From Flavobacteriales bacterium UBA1112 (GTDB lineage Bacteria; Bacteroidota; Bacteroidia; Flavobacteriales_D; Sanyastnellaceae), in the NCBI GenBank assembly GCA_002313415.1, contig DCBH01000066.1, forward strand, positions 1 to 6,848: a stretch of DNA of 6,848 nt. The letters are read 5' to 3'. Below the pieces are notes generated by a model. That model saw nothing but the letters and a program-made list of their open reading frames with translations. It did not search any database and was not told where the DNA came from. Positions 1 through 6,714 of the stretch are shown here, one piece after another. Numbering within the stretch: the stretch's first letter is position 1; the number at the start of each line of letters is the position of its first letter. The position numbers and the translations under genes are program-made.

Positions 1-455
1 ACGTCTACCCATCCCGAAGCGTGAACTCGTCCCAAACCCGCAGGTCCATGAAGGCTACTCAAATTCAAACCTGCACATTCCTCGCCTCGATGAGCCCATT
101 GACAAACGGGGTGCCTTTCATCCCATCGTGCATCCCAAGTCAGACGGTAATCGTCGTTCGCAAACAACTTGGCCACAGGTACGTCAAACAACAACTTCCC
201 ATTCAAATTCAGCGCCCTTTCAAGCGCGGTCATTGTGCTTCGCATCTCTGCCAAATGAATAGGCGCATTCCATACCTCGAGCACGCGCCTGAACGATACT
301 GGATTGAACATGCCTGCGGCCACTGAGGATGCGCTGTGAGAGCCATTGCCCCACCACTCTACCGCACATCCACGTTCGAAAAACTTCCAAGCGACCAAAG
401 CTCCGGCCAACCCTCTGCCGATGACAGCAATTCGTTGGTTATGCGGAGCCACCAT
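1..455 (-). CDS. FAD-dependent oxidoreductase, DAO-like (partial, runs off left edge)
   Basis: Only the N-terminal ~151 residues are present; the reading frame is open to position 1 with no stop. Residues 9-18 carry a Rossmann dinucleotide-binding motif (IAVIGRGLAG; Gly13, Gly15, Gly18), followed at about 42-53 by ASSVAAGMFNPV. That combination is what I know from the DAO-type FAD oxidoreductases common in Bacteroidota, where an ASxxAAGxxNP segment follows the FAD-binding fold. The substrate cannot be told from this fragment; the wider family includes amino-acid oxidases. I chose ATG at 455; an in-frame GTG lies directly before it at 458. The start is only a few bases after the kbl stop (460), so translation is probably coupled to kbl and both belong to one transcript. 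No clear Shine-Dalgarno is seen. Family call is fairly sure; specific function is unknown. Confidence 0.8.
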   Translation of the reverse strand, partial: MVAPHNQRIAVIGRGLAGALVAWKFFERGCAVEWWGNGSHSASSVAAGMFNPVSFRRVLEVWNAPIHLAEMRSTMTALERALNLNGKLLFDVPVAKLFANDDYRLTWDARWDERHPVCQWAHRGEECAGLNLSSLHGPAGLGRVHASGWVD

Positions 456-459
456 CACG

Positions 460-1656
460 TCAATCAATGACCCCGAGGTCTCGACCGACCTTTTCAAAAG
501 CCGCCAAAGCGCAATCGAGCTGCGCTTTGGTGTGAGCAGCACTGAGTTGAACACGGATGCGAGCTTCCCCTTTTGGAACGACGGGATAGAAAAACCCAAT
601 GACGTAAATTCCCTCCTGAAGCAGCGCGTTGGCCATCACCTGGGACAGTTTGGCGTCACTCAACATCACAGGTACAATGGCCGATTCTCCATCCTTGAAG
701 GGCAGGCCCGCTTTTCGTAGGCCTGCTTTGAAGTACGATGTGTTGTCTTCGAGAGTGTCACGTAACTCGGTTGTTTCATCCAACATTTTGAATACCTCAA
801 TGGATGCACCTACAATGCTCGGCGCAAGGGAATTCGAGAACAAATAAGGTCGACTTCGCTGACGAAGAATGTCTATGATTTCGCGTTTGCCAGTAGTGAA
901 CCCACCCATCGCACCCCCCATGGCTTTGCCGAGGGTCCCTGTGATGATGTCCACACGTCCGAGTGCATTTCTGAGTTCGATTGAACCACGACCCGTTTTT
1001 CCAATAAATCCTGTCGCGTGACATTCGTCCACCATGACCATGGCCTCGTAGGAATCTGCGAGGTCGCAGATCTTGTCAATTTGAGCTACGTATCCATCCA
1101 TCGAGAATACGCCATCAGTGACGATCACGATGTTGCGTGCTCCATTGGCCCGGGCCTCCTTCAAGCGCTCCTCAAGCTCCTCCATATTGTTGTTTGCATA
1201 TCGATAGCGAGCCGCCTTGCAGAGTCTCACGCCATCGATGATGGACGCATGGTTGAGACTGTCACTGACGATGGCGTCTTCTTTGGTCAACAGCGGCTCA
1301 AAGACTCCTCCGTTCGCGTCGAATGCTGCAGCATACAGAATGGTGTCTTCTGTGTGATGAAAGTCGGCAATGCGCTTTTCGAGCTCCTTGTGAATGTCCT
1401 GAGTTCCACAGATAAAGCGCACACTGGACATGCCAAATCCATGAGTATCAATGGCTTTTTTGGCCGCCTCAACCACTCGCGGATGAGAGCTCAAACCCAA
1501 GTAATTGTTCGAACAAAAGTTGAGCACCGTGCTGCCGTCCTCCAAGGTAATTTCTGCGTCTTGAGCAGAAGTGATGACGCGCTCTCGCTTGTACAACCCT
1601 GCCGTCTCAATGTCAGCCAGCTCCTGGGTCAATTGGTCTTTGATGCTTCCAAACAT
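460..1656 (-). CDS. kbl: Glycine C-acetyltransferase (2-amino-3-ketobutyrate CoA ligase)
   Basis: PLP-dependent enzyme of the alpha-oxoamine synthase group. It cleaves 2-amino-3-ketobutyrate with CoA to glycine and acetyl-CoA, the second step of threonine catabolism after threonine dehydrogenase. From ATG 1656 the protein has 398 residues, the same length as E. coli Kbl as I remember it, and it aligns along its whole length without gaps. The PLP lysine is Lys244 (TLGKAMGG); His136 (LNHASIIDG), Asp210 and His213 (VDECHATGF) and the C-terminal Arg368 (ARIRVQLSAAH) are all in place. The DECHATGF form resembles the animal GCAT enzyme more than the DDSHAVGF of E. coli. An in-frame GTG at 1671 would add five residues but has no homology support. 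No threonine dehydrogenase gene is visible here. The gene lies 44 bases after the carboxypeptidase gene and just before an FAD oxidoreductase gene, probably in one operon. Confidence 0.96.
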   Translation of the reverse strand: MFGSIKDQLTQELADIETAGLYKRERVITSAQDAEITLEDGSTVLNFCSNNYLGLSSHPRVVEAAKKAIDTHGFGMSSVRFICGTQDIHKELEKRIADFHHTEDTILYAAAFDANGGVFEPLLTKEDAIVSDSLNHASIIDGVRLCKAARYRYANNNMEELEERLKEARANGARNIVIVTDGVFSMDGYVAQIDKICDLADSYEAMVMVDECHATGFIGKTGRGSIELRNALGRVDIITGTLGKAMGGAMGGFTTGKREIIDILRQRSRPYLFSNSLAPSIVGASIEVFKMLDETTELRDTLEDNTSYFKAGLRKAGLPFKDGESAIVPVMLSDAKLSQVMANALLQEGIYVIGFFYPVVPKGEARIRVQLSAAHTKAQLDCALAAFEKVGRDLGVID

Positions 1657-1700
1657 GCGCGAAAGGTACACTCAACCCCTCCCCCGTCGAATCTTTGTGG

Positions 1701-2543
1701 TCAGCCAAGTACGAGAGGGATGTTTCGCTGGCCGTGACCCACAGGAACATCCCACTCAACGGCACACCCTCGGCTCATGATATGTTCCTCAACCATGCCT
1801 TGGATGGTCATCCCAAAGGGATTGTCCACGGCTTGGCCGTGTGCCTTTGTGTTGTCTCTGAGATCCGTAAAAGACCCCACCATCACCCCGGCCACCACAT
1901 CGAAAACACCTGCCTGACTCAAGGCCACAAGCATGCGGTCGATGTGGTAGAGGTACTCGTCCACTTCTTCCAGCAACAACCACCTCCCCTCAAGAGGCGG
2001 CATATACGGTGTCCCCAAAAGCGCATAAAGCACTGACAAGTTGCCCCCCACCACACGTTTTGTCTGTGCCCCACACTTCCCAGACATCCACACTTCTTTC
2101 ATTTCCTCCACATCGGCTGAGTTTGTGACTTCAATCGTTGAGGCAACAGGTCCATGCAATGACGCCACACCCAGCCGATTGGCCCAACCATGGAGAGCTG
2201 TGATGTCGGAAAATCCTGTAATCCAGGTTGGATGGGTCTTCATGGCATCTCCATCCAACAATGGCAGCAACCTGGTACACCCATACCCTCCTCGCATGGC
2301 CCAAACCGCGTGGATATCTGGATTGCGGAACGCTGCATTCATGGCCGCAGCCCGAGACTTGTCATCGCCTCCAAATTGACCAGATCGAAGATGCGACTGA
2401 GGTGGAATGACCGGAGAAAATCCCCACGAAATCAACAAATTCTCAGCGTTTTTCAGCAACTCGGCACTGGCGTATCTAGCCGGAGCCACGAGGGCCACAC
2501 GCGCTCCCTGCTTCAACGCAGGGGGCAAATGAAGGCGGTTCAT
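1701..2543 (-). CDS. L,D-carboxypeptidase, peptidase family S66 (LdcA-like)
   Basis: Serine peptidase of family S66, whose known members remove the terminal D-Ala from the tetrapeptide of recycled peptidoglycan. From ATG 2543 it has 280 residues. Visible family marks are LVAPA near the N-terminus (18-22), MRGGYG (83-88), the nucleophile Ser112 in GFSDITALH, the Glu region LLEEVDEY (190-197, Glu192 the likely catalytic Glu by analogy) followed by HIDRML, and the catalytic His270 in VPVGHG. All three catalytic positions are therefore present. No signal peptide is seen, in line with a cytoplasmic recycling role. The frame is open upstream to an ATG at 2687, but that stretch is a basic, poorly protein-like sequence overlapping another gene, so I rejected it. 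The protein stops ten residues after His270, a little earlier than I expect for the family. It sits 13 bases after the small upstream gene. Confidence 0.92.
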   Translation of the reverse strand: MNRLHLPPALKQGARVALVAPARYASAELLKNAENLLISWGFSPVIPPQSHLRSGQFGGDDKSRAAAMNAAFRNPDIHAVWAMRGGYGCTRLLPLLDGDAMKTHPTWITGFSDITALHGWANRLGVASLHGPVASTIEVTNSADVEEMKEVWMSGKCGAQTKRVVGGNLSVLYALLGTPYMPPLEGRWLLLEEVDEYLYHIDRMLVALSQAGVFDVVAGVMVGSFTDLRDNTKAHGQAVDNPFGMTIQGMVEEHIMSRGCAVEWDVPVGHGQRNIPLVLG

Positions 2544-2556
2544 AGGTGACTTGTTG

Positions 2557-2748
2557 TCAGAGGACTTTTCCCTTTTTGGGACGAAGAGCCGCCTCAGCTG
2601 CCGTCTTGACGCCAGGGGTGAACTCATGCTCTTGTTTCCCCAATCTTTTCTTCTGGAAAAATTCGTCCAAAATCTCCTTCTTGGCACTCGTCCCTTGAAC
2701 CGGCAGGTCTTTAGATGCGTGCTTTTCCTCGCGTGCTGTTGGACTCAT
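2557..2748 (-). CDS. Small basic hypothetical protein (63 aa)
   Basis: I do not recognise this protein. It has 63 residues, is strongly charged (14 Lys/Arg against 9 Asp/Glu), and has no membrane segment, signal peptide or cysteine. A possible short helix lies around residues 21-36 (SAKKEILDEFFQKKRL), followed by a TPGVKTAAEAALR stretch and a Lys-rich tail. It ends 13 bases before the L,D-carboxypeptidase start on the same strand, which argues for a shared transcript. Of the frames open in this stretch, this one has the most protein-like composition: the minus-strand alternative is an Arg-rich extension of the carboxypeptidase frame, and the plus-strand alternative is just its hydrophobic complement. 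It starts at the first ATG after an in-frame TGA about 30 bases upstream. It would be the first gene of the minus-strand cluster, facing metG. It could still be a chance frame. Confidence 0.55.
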   Translation of the reverse strand: MSPTAREEKHASKDLPVQGTSAKKEILDEFFQKKRLGKQEHEFTPGVKTAAEAALRPKKGKVL

Positions 2749-2935
2749 GGTAAGATTGTTCAGGTCAGATCTGCATCAAATCGAATGGTCAAAGTAACGG
2801 CATCTGCTGATTTATCCCCTCACCCACGTCCTTCAGATTTCCACAAGCGACATTAGAAAAATGTTGTCAATGAATCGGTCTGTTGTAAGGCATGCAAGTG
2901 ACCGAAGTTTTTTTCTGTCAAACTTTCTCTGGTGC

Positions 2936-2965
2936 TCTGAGCAATCGACACCCGAAGTATTTTTG
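2936..2965 (+). promoter_or_regulatory. Candidate Bacteroidota promoter for metG
   Basis: TATTTTTG at 2958-2965 is a perfect match to the TAnnTTTG box near -7 used by the Bacteroidota main sigma factor. TCTG at 2936-2939, 18 bases upstream, is a 3-of-4 match to the TTTG box near -33. Transcription from it would begin at about 2970-2973, at or almost at the metG ATG (2971), giving a leader of nearly zero length. The rest of the 222-base divergent region shows no other strong box. A weaker minus-strand match (TTACTTTG, 2797-2790, 7 of 8 bases, no good -33 box) could serve the leftward cluster. Confidence 0.4.
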
Positions 2966-2970
2966 CATGA

Positions 2971-5055
2971 ATGTTTCCAAACGCACCAAAGCGGAGGATG
3001 ATCACTTCCGCGCTTCCTTATGCCAACGGGCCGATCCACCTCGGCCACATTGCTGGTGCCTATTTGCCTGCTGACATCTACGTCAGGCACCTTCGGAGCA
3101 TGGGGGAAGACGTGCTTTGGATTTGTGGGAGCGATGAACACGGTGCGGCGATCACGCTTCGTGCAAAAAAAGAGGGCACCACCCCCCGAGAAATCGTCGA
3201 CACGTACCACGTGGAGATGCAAAAAGCCTTCACAGGCCTCGACATCAGCTTCGACCATTACAGCCGCACCTCCTCGCCCAAGCACCACGAAGTGGCTCAA
3301 GATTTCTTCTTAACCCTGCTCGATAAGGGCGGGTTTGAAGTCAAAACAGAAGAGCAGTTCTACGACGAGGAGGCCAAGCAATTCCTTGCTGACCGGTACA
3401 TCCAGGGCACCTGCCCTTCCTGCGATCATGACAACGCCTACGGCGACCAATGCGAAAAGTGCGGCAAGACCCTGAGCCCCGCCGAGCTTGTCAACCCGCG
3501 CTCCACCCTCAGCGGATCCTCACCTGTGCTCAAGCTCACGACGCTCTGGTACCTCCCGATGGGACGGCACGAAGACTGGCTCCGGAAATACATCGTGGAC
3601 GGCACTCTCGACGACCAACAGCACCACAACTCCAAGGAGTGGAAGGCCCATGTCCTCGGGCAATGCCGCTCATGGATCGATGGCGGCCTCGAAAGCCGGG
3701 CCATGACGCGGGACCTCGACTGGGGGGTCCCCGTGCCGGTGGATGGCGCGGACGGGAAGGTCTTGTACGTTTGGCTTGACGCCCCCATTGGGTACATCAC
3801 GGCCACCATGGAGTGGTGCGAACAGAACGACCAAGATTGGCGGGACTGGTGGCAAGACCCGGAGGCCGACCTCATCCACTTCATCGGCAAGGACAACATC
3901 GTCTTTCACTGCATCATCTTCCCCATCCTGCTCAAAGAGCACGGGGGCTACAACCTCCCGACCAACGTGCCCGCCAACGAGTTCATGAACCTCGAGGGCG
4001 ACAAGATCAGCACGTCGCGGAACTGGGCGGTTTGGGTGACCGAATACCTCGAGGACTTCCCCGAGGGCAGCGACGCGATGCGCTACGTCCTGACGGCCAT
4101 CATGCCGGAACAAAAGGACAGCGAGTTCACGTGGAGCGACTTCCGCGACAAGGTCAACAACGAGTTGGCCGATGTCCTGGGCAACTTTGTGAACCGCGTA
4201 CTGGTATTGACCAAAAAGTATTACGACGGTGCTGTGCCTGCTGCTCCAACTGACGAAGCCCTCAACGCCACCGATCGCAATCTTTTGGAGTCGCTCTCTG
4301 CTGCCCCGGCCAAGGTGAGTGACCTTATTGCGCGCCACCGCTACAAAGAAGCCCAGCTCGAAGCCATGAATGTCGCGCGCCTCGGCAACAAGTACCTGAC
4401 CGAGCAGGAGCCTTGGAAACTCCAAAAAACAGACCCCTCTCGCACTGCCACAATCATGCATCTAACATGCCAGGTTGTCGGCAATTGCGCCGTGCTCCTC
4501 GAGCCTTTCCTGCCCCAAGCCGCCTCGAAGATTGCTGCGGCATTTGGCGTCTCAGACGCACGTTGGATGGACGCCCGCACCGACGTCGTATCCTCAGGTA
4601 CGGTCCTCGGCGACCTGCCCATCTTGTTTGCCAAAATCGACGATGATACTGTTGCTGCCCAAGTTGCCAAGCTCGGCCAGAAGGGCGATACCTCTGACTC
4701 CTCAAACCGCGATCTCATGCCTGCCAAAGACGAAATCACCTTCGACGACTTCACCAAACTCGACCTTCGCGTCGGCACCGTCCTCTCCTGCGAAAAAGTC
4801 CCCAAGGCTGACAAGCTTTTGAAGCTCACCGTCGATACAGGGCTCGATACACGGACTGTCGTCAGCGGCATCGCCGAGCACTTCGCCCCCGAAGACGTGG
4901 TGGGCCGCCAAGTCACGCTCCTCATCAACCTCGCGCCACGCAAATTGCGCGGAATCGAGAGCCAAGGCATGGTCCTGATGGCAGGCACAGACGATGGCGG
5001 CCTTCGCTTCGTCACTCCTGAAGAAGGCGTCGCCCCAGGCAACGTCATCAGCTGA
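2971..5055 (+). CDS. metG: Methionyl-tRNA synthetase with C-terminal tRNA-binding domain
   Basis: Class I aminoacyl-tRNA synthetase that charges tRNA-Met in the cytoplasm. The protein has 694 residues, close to the two-domain dimeric MetG form. In order: the HIGH-type motif HLGH at 23-26 after SALPYANGP; a zinc knuckle with Cys148, Cys151, Cys161 and Cys164 (C-x2-C-x9-C-x2-C); the KMSKS-equivalent loop KISTS at 345-349, a variant I know from Bacteroidota MetRS; an all-helical anticodon-binding domain from about residue 385; and an EMAP-II/Arc1p-type tRNA-binding OB fold from about 588 to the end (KLDLRVG at 596-602). I chose ATG 2971 because it leaves the usual ~10 residues before the TSALPYANG strand; Met10 (2998) would cut into that strand. 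No key residue is missing. Third-position GC is unusually high between about 3840 and 4200. The nitroreductase-like gene follows after 43 bases. Confidence 0.98.
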   Translation: MFPNAPKRRMITSALPYANGPIHLGHIAGAYLPADIYVRHLRSMGEDVLWICGSDEHGAAITLRAKKEGTTPREIVDTYHVEMQKAFTGLDISFDHYSRTSSPKHHEVAQDFFLTLLDKGGFEVKTEEQFYDEEAKQFLADRYIQGTCPSCDHDNAYGDQCEKCGKTLSPAELVNPRSTLSGSSPVLKLTTLWYLPMGRHEDWLRKYIVDGTLDDQQHHNSKEWKAHVLGQCRSWIDGGLESRAMTRDLDWGVPVPVDGADGKVLYVWLDAPIGYITATMEWCEQNDQDWRDWWQDPEADLIHFIGKDNIVFHCIIFPILLKEHGGYNLPTNVPANEFMNLEGDKISTSRNWAVWVTEYLEDFPEGSDAMRYVLTAIMPEQKDSEFTWSDFRDKVNNELADVLGNFVNRVLVLTKKYYDGAVPAAPTDEALNATDRNLLESLSAAPAKVSDLIARHRYKEAQLEAMNVARLGNKYLTEQEPWKLQKTDPSRTATIMHLTCQVVGNCAVLLEPFLPQAASKIAAAFGVSDARWMDARTDVVSSGTVLGDLPILFAKIDDDTVAAQVAKLGQKGDTSDSSNRDLMPAKDEITFDDFTKLDLRVGTVLSCEKVPKADKLLKLTVDTGLDTRTVVSGIAEHFAPEDVVGRQVTLLINLAPRKLRGIESQGMVLMAGTDDGGLRFVTPEEGVAPGNVIS

Positions 5056-5098
5056 GGACCAACCGAACATCCCACCAATCACTGTTGTTCTTTGGGCC

Positions 5099-5632
5099 AT
5101 GAGCATCCTCGAACTCGCATCCAAACGTCATAGCCCTCGCGCCTTCAATGGCACTGGCCTCACATGGAACGATCTCGCGGATGGATTTGAAGCTGCTCGA
5201 CTTAGCAGTTCTTCCTACAACAACCAACCTTGGAGGTTCGTCGTGGCATTACGCGGTGAGACTGGCTTTGAGGCACTGCTCGAAACAGCCGTTGACGCCA
5301 ATCGCAAATGGATGAAAGACGCCGGTGCCATCGTGGGCGTCATGGCGAGTAACGTGCTTGAAAAAACAGGGGAAACTGACCATGCTGCTTTGCTTGGGGT
5401 GGGCATGGCTGTCGCTGCCATGGAACTTTCTTTCACCGAAAAAGGCCTCGCGAGCATGCAGGTAGGTGGGTTTGATCGCGGCGCATTCAAATCTTTGCTT
5501 CAACTCCCAAGTCACCTTGTGCCTGTTTCTCTTTTGGCGGTGGGGCGTTTGCCCGAGGGACATGTGACTTCAGAAAAGACTCGAAAAAATCTCCGCGACA
5601 TCGCTTTTCGCGTGGGTGACAACATCATCTAA
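5099..5632 (+). CDS. Nitroreductase family protein (FMN-dependent)
   Basis: 177 residues from ATG 5099, belonging to the FMN-binding nitroreductase fold, which reduces nitro compounds, quinones or similar acceptors with NAD(P)H. Visible family marks are the N-terminal SKRHSPRAF (8-16, Arg10 and Arg14 contacting FMN in relatives), SSSYNNQPWRFVV (37-49), the central helix GVGMAVAAMELSFTEKGL (100-117), MQVGGFD (120-126) and the strand VSLLAVGRLP (143-152). The protein is at the short end of the family; the segment between the first core strand and the GMAVAAMEL helix is compact. The frame extends upstream to an ATG at 4994, but that part overlaps the metG end by 62 bases and has no homology, so I took 5099. 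It probably reads through from metG (43-base gap). The physiological substrate cannot be inferred from the sequence. Confidence 0.88.
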   Translation: MSILELASKRHSPRAFNGTGLTWNDLADGFEAARLSSSSYNNQPWRFVVALRGETGFEALLETAVDANRKWMKDAGAIVGVMASNVLEKTGETDHAALLGVGMAVAAMELSFTEKGLASMQVGGFDRGAFKSLLQLPSHLVPVSLLAVGRLPEGHVTSEKTRKNLRDIAFRVGDNII

Positions 5633-5660
5633 GTGTTGTCGCGCTTGCAGAAGTGACTTG

Positions 5661-6662
5661 TCAGTGGGTCACGACCAAGTGACCTTGGAATGGCAGACTT
5701 GCGTTGTTCAAATCAGCCACGGTCAGCACGTATTGACCGGAAGCAAGACCAGAAACGTCGATGCGATTGAGCTCGCTCTGAATCGACCACGTCCCCGCCA
5801 CCCGACCGTCAATCGAGATCGCGCGCAGTTCTGCACCCGACAACCGATTGACCCATTCAACCGGAAAGGTCACTGTGGTTTGAGATGATGCGGGTGATGG
5901 GAAAATTCCAATGTCGATGATTTTCACCTCGGCCAAACCATCGACCTCAGCGTATTGACAGCCGTCGTCGCTGTATGACAAAGGCTCATAGTTCAAAGCT
6001 TCAGGGTCGTTGCACGCGTTCAAAATGGGCAACACCTCGCGAAACTCATCTTGGTTGTTGCCGTTGTTGAAGACTTGAACTTGAATTTGGCCTGATATGT
6101 CCCCCGCCGTGGTGAGTTGAGCAATCAACACGCGCAAATCCTCACCCGCGACGGCCTCAACACTTGTGGGAACAGGCAAGACAAACCAAGCATTGCCGAC
6201 GTTGGTTTCAACAACCACATTTTGACCGGCTTCAAAAATTTCAAAAGCATCGTATTCTGGATCCGCAAGCTCGATGACGTCCACAGCGGCCGTGTTGTCC
6301 TCCGCACCAATCGTCAACCAACTGTCGAAAGCAAATTCAGGAAAGGATGTGAAAAATGCCGGGTTCACATCCGTTGCAAGTGCCGTCGTGGCCAACTCAT
6401 GCTGGAACCACGCGGGTTCGGAAGTGCTGGTGAGATACATTGGATTTTCATCGTCACCGGAACAACTCACCACAAAATCACTGGCGTTGGGAGTATAGAG
6501 GTACAACCGGTAAGTGGTCATCCCTGCGAGTTCACCTTCGGTATGCTCCGTCTCTGCCACCAGACCAAGCCATGGTGTGTCAGATTGTGCGTGAGTAGAA
6601 AAGAACGTCATCGCACCAAAGCAAAACGTGAAAAGAGCGCGCGAAACAGAGAAGAGAGGCAT
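5661..6662 (-). CDS. Secreted protein with T9SS type A C-terminal sorting domain
   Basis: 333 residues from ATG 6662. Residues 1-25 form a signal peptide (hydrophobic 9-22, likely cut STHA|QSD, leaving Gln+1 as is frequent in Bacteroidota). Residues ~30-205 form an acidic beta-rich module with EGELAGMTTYRLYLYTP (42-58) and FAFDSWLTIGAED (110-122). I recall similar LAGMTTYR/DSWVTIG modules in exported Flavobacteriales proteins but know no function. Residues 215-238 carry NACNDPEALNY and SDDGCQY, the cysteine-pair motif (Cys217, Cys235) often placed before sorting domains. Residues ~251-333 resemble a T9SS type A domain: IGIFPSPASSQTTV, SIDGRV, IDVSGLASGQYVLTV. The protein is therefore expected to be exported across the outer membrane and released or anchored to the surface. 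An in-frame ATG at 6707 would put 15 polar residues before the signal peptide, so I rejected it. The gene converges with the nitroreductase gene (28 bases between stops). Confidence 0.9.
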   Translation of the reverse strand: MPLFSVSRALFTFCFGAMTFFSTHAQSDTPWLGLVAETEHTEGELAGMTTYRLYLYTPNASDFVVSCSGDDENPMYLTSTSEPAWFQHELATTALATDVNPAFFTSFPEFAFDSWLTIGAEDNTAAVDVIELADPEYDAFEIFEAGQNVVVETNVGNAWFVLPVPTSVEAVAGEDLRVLIAQLTTAGDISGQIQVQVFNNGNNQDEFREVLPILNACNDPEALNYEPLSYSDDGCQYAEVDGLAEVKIIDIGIFPSPASSQTTVTFPVEWVNRLSGAELRAISIDGRVAGTWSIQSELNRIDVSGLASGQYVLTVADLNNASLPFQGHLVVTH

Positions 6663-6680
6663 GAGCTGAGTGATTTTGTC

Positions 6681-6710
6681 GAAAGGTAGGACGCGAAGCC
6701 CGTCCACAAC
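6681..6710 (-). promoter_or_regulatory. Weak candidate promoter for the T9SS-exported protein gene
   Basis: On the minus strand TACCTTTC (6688-6681) matches 7 of 8 positions of the Bacteroidota TAnnTTTG box. GTTG (6710-6707), 18 bases upstream, matches 3 of 4 positions of the TTTG box. This would place transcription initiation about 12 bases before the ATG at 6662. Both boxes are imperfect, so this is only a candidate. Confidence 0.25.
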
Positions 6711-6714
6711 ATTT

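Noticed and set aside
1657..1671. GTG start for kbl adding five residues
   Set aside because: ATG 1656 gives exactly the length and N-terminal alignment of known Kbl proteins.
1018..1737. Plus-strand open frame (239 codons) opposite kbl
   Set aside because: Antisense shadow of a gapless Kbl homologue, with no protein-like motifs.
2544..2687. 48-residue N-terminal extension of the S66 carboxypeptidase (ATG 2687)
   Set aside because: Arg-rich, no family similarity, and overlaps the 63-residue upstream gene; homology starts at the ATG at 2543.
2766..2773. Palindrome CAGATCTG upstream of the 63-residue gene, considered as an operator
   Set aside because: A single 8-base palindrome with no second copy or known regulator; expected by chance often enough.
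4003..4017. KISTS in place of KMSKS in MetRS, considered as a defective catalytic loop
   Set aside because: This variant is, to my knowledge, normal in Bacteroidota MetRS, and all other catalytic elements are intact.
3670..4461. Long minus-strand open frame (263 codons) opposite metG, with others at 2833-3300, 4341-5078 and 4702-5124
   Set aside because: They mirror a well-supported gene; high third-position GC removes stop codons from the antisense frames. No recognisable protein features.
4994..5098. 35-residue N-terminal extension of the nitroreductase
   Set aside because: Lies mostly inside the metG C-terminus in another frame; family similarity begins right after the ATG at 5099.
5667..5688. 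Two overlapping, mutually exclusive inverted repeats at the convergent gene ends (GGTCAC/GTGACC at 5667-5684; CCAAG/CTTGG at 5675-5688), considered as a terminator
   Set aside because: Stems of only five or six pairs, no following T-run, and both lie inside the last codons of the T9SS protein gene.
6117..6689. Plus-strand open frame (190 codons) opposite the T9SS protein gene
   Set aside because: Shadow of a gene with a signal peptide and sorting domain; no family features of its own.
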